Source: SZAS-103 sp038216155 (GTDB taxonomy: Bacteria; Pseudomonadota; Gammaproteobacteria; Xanthomonadales; Xanthomonadaceae). From it: a DNA stretch of 35,987 nucleotides. The stretch is from positions 1-35,987 of the forward strand of contig JBBQQH010000032.1 of NCBI GenBank assembly GCA_038216155.1, in the 5' to 3' direction. This document shows positions 32,700-35,987 of this stretch, piece by piece. How positions within the stretch are numbered: position 1 is the stretch's first letter; each line of letters starts with the position of its first letter. Made by a program: the position numbers and the translations under genes. Under the pieces are notes generated by a model that worked only from the letters and a program-made list of their open reading frames with translations, ran no database searches and had not been told where the DNA came from.

Positions 32700-34217
32700 T
32701 CAGTCGGGGAAGCGCGTGTTGACTTCCAGCACCGCGTCCATGTTCGCCAACAAAGCTTCCACCACCACCGGGTCCAAGTGCTTGCCGCTGCCCGCGCGGA
32801 TGTAGTCGATCACCTCTGGCATGGGCCACGCCGGCTTGTAGCAGCGCACATGGGTCAGGGCGTCGAACACATCGGCGACCGCGACAATCCGCGCATGCCG
32901 ATGGATCTGTTCGCCCTTGAGTCCTTGCGGATAGCCGGTGCCGTCGACGCGCTCGTGGTGCTGGTGGGCGATGGTGGCCGCGGCATTGAGGATCGGTCGC
33001 TCGGACCCCTGCAGGATGGCGTGACCGATGCTGGGATGCTGGCGCATCACCTCCCACTGCTCGGCGTCGAGTTGGCCGGTCTTGAGCAGGATCGCATCCG
33101 GGATCGCAACCTTGCCAATGTCGTGCATCGGCGCCGCCAGCCGAACCAGATCGGCCTCCGCCTCGCTCAGGCCCAAGGCGCGCGATAGCAGATAGCTGAC
33201 TTCAGACATCCGGCGCACATGATTGCCCGCTTCGGCCGAACGCGACTCGACCACGTTGCCTAGCTTGTTGATCAGTTCGGCCTGGGTGTCGAAAATCTCT
33301 CGATTGAGCAAAAGGTTCTCGAACGCGAGGGTGACGTGGGTCGAGAAGATGTCGATCAGGCGCATGTCCAGCTCGTCCACCGCCTCCACGCCATTGAGAT
33401 ACAGCAACGAGGCCGCCGCGCGCTGCGAGGGGAAATAACCGACGAAGGAACCATTCTCGATGACATGGTGTTTTGCCGCCTCGGCATGCTGCAGGGCAGC
33501 GACGATCTCCGGCACGATGCGTCCGTCTGCATCCAGGCAATCGCCGACGCTGGCCAACACTTCGTAGCGCTCGCTGTCGCGCACCGCGCTCAGTCGCACC
33601 AGCACGCCGCGATCGTCCAGGTGCAACAGCGAGGCCACCTGCTGCAGCAGGCCACTGGCAAAGTCGCGCATCGAGCGTTGCTCAAGCACATGCGCCGACG
33701 CCGCGATCACGGTTTCCAACCCGATCCGGAAGCGTTCCTGGTAGCTGCGCGCCTCATCGATGCGCATGATGTCGCGGTAGGCGCGCAACGCTGAAAAGAC
33801 GGTGGTGAACAGCTTCTTGCGGTCGAGTTCGGTCTTTTCCTTGTAGTCGTTGATGTCGTATTCGACGATCACTTTCTCTTCCGGCGCCTGCCCAGGCTGG
33901 CCGGTGCGCAGGACGATTCGCGTGAAGTGGTTTTTCAAGTCCTGACGCATCCAGCGCGATAGCTCAAGACCCGCTGTCTCGTTTTCCATCACCACGTCGA
34001 CGATGGCGAGTGCAATGTCCGGCTGATCCTGCAGTAACGCCCGCGCTTCGGCGGCGCTATACGCATGCAAAAATTCCAGCTTGCGGCCATCCAGCTCGAA
34101 CCGCGCCAGCGCCAGCTTGGTAATCGTGTGCACGTCGGGCTCGTCGTCGACCAGCAACACAAGCCAATTGGGGGCGGCAGCCGACGCACCGCTTGCGGGT
34201 TGCTCCTGCGCAAACAT
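32700..34217 (-). CDS. Response regulator with DUF3369-like and HD-GYP domains
   Basis: The start is placed at the ATG at 34217 (505 residues), with AGGAG about 10 bases upstream and MFAQEQPASGASAAAPNW as a flexible lead. The receiver domain (about 17-145) has the acidic pair in LLVDDEPDVH and the phospho-Asp at D74 (LAIVDVVMEN). A GAF-like DUF3369 region spans about 165-320. The HD-GYP domain (about 330-495) is complete: HDIGKVAIPD with H365-D366 and HHERVDGTGYP at 420-430. It should hydrolyse cyclic di-GMP, since all metal and GYP residues are present. Regulation by the convergent histidine kinase is inferred from position. Confidence 0.94.
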   Translation of the reverse strand: MFAQEQPASGASAAAPNWLVLLVDDEPDVHTITKLALARFELDGRKLEFLHAYSAAEARALLQDQPDIALAIVDVVMENETAGLELSRWMRQDLKNHFTRIVLRTGQPGQAPEEKVIVEYDINDYKEKTELDRKKLFTTVFSALRAYRDIMRIDEARSYQERFRIGLETVIAASAHVLEQRSMRDFASGLLQQVASLLHLDDRGVLVRLSAVRDSERYEVLASVGDCLDADGRIVPEIVAALQHAEAAKHHVIENGSFVGYFPSQRAAASLLYLNGVEAVDELDMRLIDIFSTHVTLAFENLLLNREIFDTQAELINKLGNVVESRSAEAGNHVRRMSEVSYLLSRALGLSEAEADLVRLAAPMHDIGKVAIPDAILLKTGQLDAEQWEVMRQHPSIGHAILQGSERPILNAAATIAHQHHERVDGTGYPQGLKGEQIHRHARIVAVADVFDALTHVRCYKPAWPMPEVIDYIRAGSGKHLDPVVVEALLANMDAVLEVNTRFPD

Positions 34218-34745
34218 GCAGATCCACTCCTGGTTCGGTCGCATCCGACTGGGGTACGCAAGGGACAAGCCTACACCGGCAATGCGGGTGCGGATTGCAT
34301 GGCAAGTGAATCCTGCCGACTCGAGGCGATGCTCGATGGACGTGATCCAACGTCTGCCGCTGACGGCCCGCGTAACGAACCGCTCTGGCGTCGCAGCGAA
34401 AGCCTCTGGCACGCGAACCGGGGTCTGCCAATCCAGCGGCGCACGCCGCAGCATTCGTAGGAGTCAAATGCGGGTTGGTCAACGCGACTTGGTGCCCGCC
34501 GATGTCGCACACCGGGTTCCCTTGCTTGGCGTTGGAGCGCCGGCTTTGACAGCGCGACCTGTGATCGCCGGGCACGGGCAAGACCGATGAATGAGAGAGG
34601 CCTCCGGGCGCGGTTTTTACCAAGGTCCGGATCAGCAGCATCGATCCAACAAGACCGATTACGGAAATGCAGTCTGGCACCTTTGCACCGCATCGCACCG
34701 ACGAAAGAAGTGGGCAGCAAGAACGGGAAGCTCCTTACGGAATTG
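34218..34745. other. Non-coding gap upstream of the HD-GYP gene
   Basis: These 528 bases carry no gene I can support. Minus-strand frames of 170-210 codons cross it, but their Arg/Cys/Pro-rich composition and lack of motifs mark them as chance frames. The part nearest 34217 probably holds the HD-GYP promoter. The end at 34745-34751 is GTTAGGT, the possible inner edge of a cassette-like unit. No hairpin terminator or tRNA was seen. Confidence 0.6.
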
Positions 34746-35150
34746 TTAGGTGCCAACTGAGGGATCCACAAACGAGTACTGGCAGCCATCTAGCGGTATG
34801 AGCGTAACAGAGTGTGGCTCGAAACCGCCGTGTGATGCGGAGACCTGCATCTTAATTGCTGGCTCGCCGTTAACCATTGACCAAGTTACAGCGTCGACAA
34901 GATGACCTGTAGCTATCTCTTTTATTGGGACCGTGCACAGTACTTCCGGCTCATCTGGCTCAGAAGAAAGGAATTGAAAATATGACTCTGACCAGCAGTG
35001 CTCCGAGGAGCAAACCGAATAGATAAGAACTCGAGTCTCGATTTGTGTTGAGACTATTCCGAGCGTCGGATCAACTGCGTCAGGCATCGCGGCGGCGACT
35101 GCCTGGGAGGAAAGAAATAAGAAGACAGATCCGAGAATGAACTTTGACAT
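34746..35150 (-). CDS. Orphan exported protein in a cassette-like setting
   Basis: The 134-residue product starts MSKFILGSVFLFLSSQAVAA, a signal peptide with probable cleavage after AVA. The mature part has three Cys before the C-terminal quarter (YSVCSSEHCWSES, VLCTVPIKEIATGH) and one near the end (LDGCQYSF), enough for two disulfides. I recognise no family. GC content is near 50 per cent by eye, well below its neighbours, and codon use includes AT-rich choices. On its own strand, GTTAGCT lies four bases before the ATG, and the stop is embedded in ACCTAAC. This tight framing is typical of integron gene cassettes. It ends at the IS110 side with little room for a promoter. Confidence 0.7.
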   Translation of the reverse strand: MSKFILGSVFLFLSSQAVAAAMPDAVDPTLGIVSTQIETRVLIYSVCSSEHCWSESYFQFLSSEPDEPEVLCTVPIKEIATGHLVDAVTWSMVNGEPAIKMQVSASHGGFEPHSVTLIPLDGCQYSFVDPSVGT

Positions 35151-35375
35151 TGGCAGCTAACGCCTTACGTCTTGATAGTTGAGTAGCCTAGTGGTCGAGA
35201 GCCCGGTTTGCGAGCCCGATAACGCCTAGGTGTCAGCCACCGTAATTTAGCCTGGGCCGCACACCGGATCTCACGTCCTCACGCCCGAACAGTTGCGCGA
35301 GTCGACACTCGCACCGGTAAGAAGGGGCTTGGACGTGACGCTCTCGACCTGTGCCTACTCTAACGGGAGTTCGTC
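35151..35375 (+). other. Left non-coding end of an IS110-type element, possible bridge-RNA region
   Basis: These 225 bases lie between the orphan gene and the transposase start. They contain a direct repeat TAACGCCT at 35158-35165 and 35220-35227 (62 bases apart), GAGCCCG twice at 35199-35205 and 35212-35218, and a perfect hairpin GCGAGT-CGAC-ACTCGC (35297-35312). IS110-group elements encode a guide (bridge) RNA in the long non-coding end upstream of the transposase. Length and position fit, but I could not define the exact IS boundary or the RNA. Confidence 0.4.
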
Positions 35376-35987
35376 ATGCCTGGAATCGGGATCGATGTGA
35401 GCAAGGCCATGCTGGATGTGGCCGTGGATGGACAGACCAAGCTACAGCGCTACCCCAACACAGCGGCAGGTATTGGCCGCTTGCTGCGGATGCTCGCAAC
35501 GCTGGACGAGGTGCGCGTGGTGGTCGAATCCACCGGCGGCTTTGATGCCGCAGTGACTGATGCGTGCGCGCAAGCCGGACTCTGGATCGCACGCATCAAT
35601 CCCCGGCAAGCCCGGGACTTCGCCCGTGCCACCGGCCAGCTGGCCAAGACCGATGCGCTCGATGCGAACGTGTTGGCCGAGATGGCACGCGTCTTCCATG
35701 CCCGGCTGCGGCCCTACCAAACCCCACCGGCGTGGCAAGTCGAACTCAAAGCCTGGCTGCGTCGGCGCCAGCAAGTCATGGACGCCCTGCAACGCACGCG
35801 GCAGCAGTGGGACCTCGCCATCCCCGCGCTGCGACCATTGATGCGGCAAACACTGGCAGCACTGCGCAAGGAAATGAAAGCGATCGATGCGCATCTGGCC
35901 AGCCTGACCAAAGCGCACACCACACCGGCGTTGCAGTCAGCCAAGGGACTGGGACCAGTGTTTCAGACCACCGCCCTGGCACTGCTG
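35376..35987 (+). CDS. IS110-family transposase, N-terminal part (cut by window end)
   Basis: The frame opens at the ATG at 35376, nine bases after GGGAG, and stays open for 204 codons to the window edge. It starts MPGIGIDVSKAMLDVAVDGQ. The RuvC-like DEDD acids are visible: D7 (GIDVSK), E51 (VVVESTGGFD), then D93 and D96 (LAKTDALDANVLA). This is the DEDD_Tnp_IS110 domain. A coiled helical region follows (about 125-190). SAKGLGPVFQTTALALL at the end is the beginning of the Tnp_20 region with its helix-hairpin-helix-like start. The catalytic Ser domain lies outside the window. No frameshift is seen, so the element may be intact. Confidence 0.92.
   Translation, partial: MPGIGIDVSKAMLDVAVDGQTKLQRYPNTAAGIGRLLRMLATLDEVRVVVESTGGFDAAVTDACAQAGLWIARINPRQARDFARATGQLAKTDALDANVLAEMARVFHARLRPYQTPPAWQVELKAWLRRRQQVMDALQRTRQQWDLAIPALRPLMRQTLAALRKEMKAIDAHLASLTKAHTTPALQSAKGLGPVFQTTALALL

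Noticed and set aside
34057..34698. 213-codon minus-strand frame upstream of and overlapping the HD-GYP gene
   Set aside because: It is rich in Cys/Arg/Pro with no motif, lacks a convincing ribosome site, and overlaps the receiver domain in another frame.

Overview
The window is about 36 kb of GC-rich chromosome. The gene families (separate E1-alpha/E1-beta/E2 2-oxoacid dehydrogenase genes, hpd-hmgA, kynA, a C-terminally extended TrpS, a membrane J-domain protein) and the REP-type palindromes suggest a gammaproteobacterium of the Xanthomonadales, perhaps Rhodanobacteraceae. That placement is an inference, since no rRNA or marker gene is present.

Layout. (1) 1-10.5 kb, all minus strand: a cut lipoprotein gene, trpE, a PrsW-family membrane protease, a large secreted HExxH metalloprotease with a propeller and an outer-membrane barrel, and a signalling cluster. 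The cluster reads, in order of transcription, GAF-PP2C-HATPase protein, STAS protein, ECF sigma factor, then one open frame that joins an anti-sigma-like N-terminus to a membrane segment and about 40 tandem nonapeptides. A terminator follows at 6113-6150. (2) 10.7-19 kb, housekeeping: rpe with a membrane J-domain gene, purC, an Mpo1-like gene, an atypical SDR, a lipoprotein, hpd-hmgA (tyrosine breakdown) and an aspartyl/asparaginyl hydroxylase. (3) 19-26.7 kb: a POT peptide transporter, kynA, and a tightly overlapping operon E1-alpha, E1-beta, SH3 protein, E2, lipoprotein, followed by a VOC gene. (4) 26.7-34.2 kb: a REPIN-like repeat, a small membrane gene, trpS, a secreted protein with a strong terminator, arginase, and a convergent pair made of a double-GAF histidine kinase and an HD-GYP response regulator. 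(5) 34.2-36 kb, mobile edge: a lower-GC orphan gene whose ends resemble integron cassette boundaries, then the start of an IS110-family element cut by the window end.

The most interesting part is 2.0-10.5 kb. A one-protein kinase/phosphatase switch with its STAS substrate lies next to an ECF sigma factor. Directly behind it is a probable membrane-anchored anti-sigma protein with a long periplasmic repeat domain. Further along the same strand lie an outer-membrane metalloprotease and a PrsW-type protease, the family that cleaves anti-SigW in Bacillus. Together these could form a stress-sensing circuit that combines partner switching with regulated proteolysis. The domain calls rest on visible motifs; the circuit is inference. 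A second notable point is that a REPIN-type repeat of 99 bases (33 codons) is translated inside the linker of the E2 subunit.
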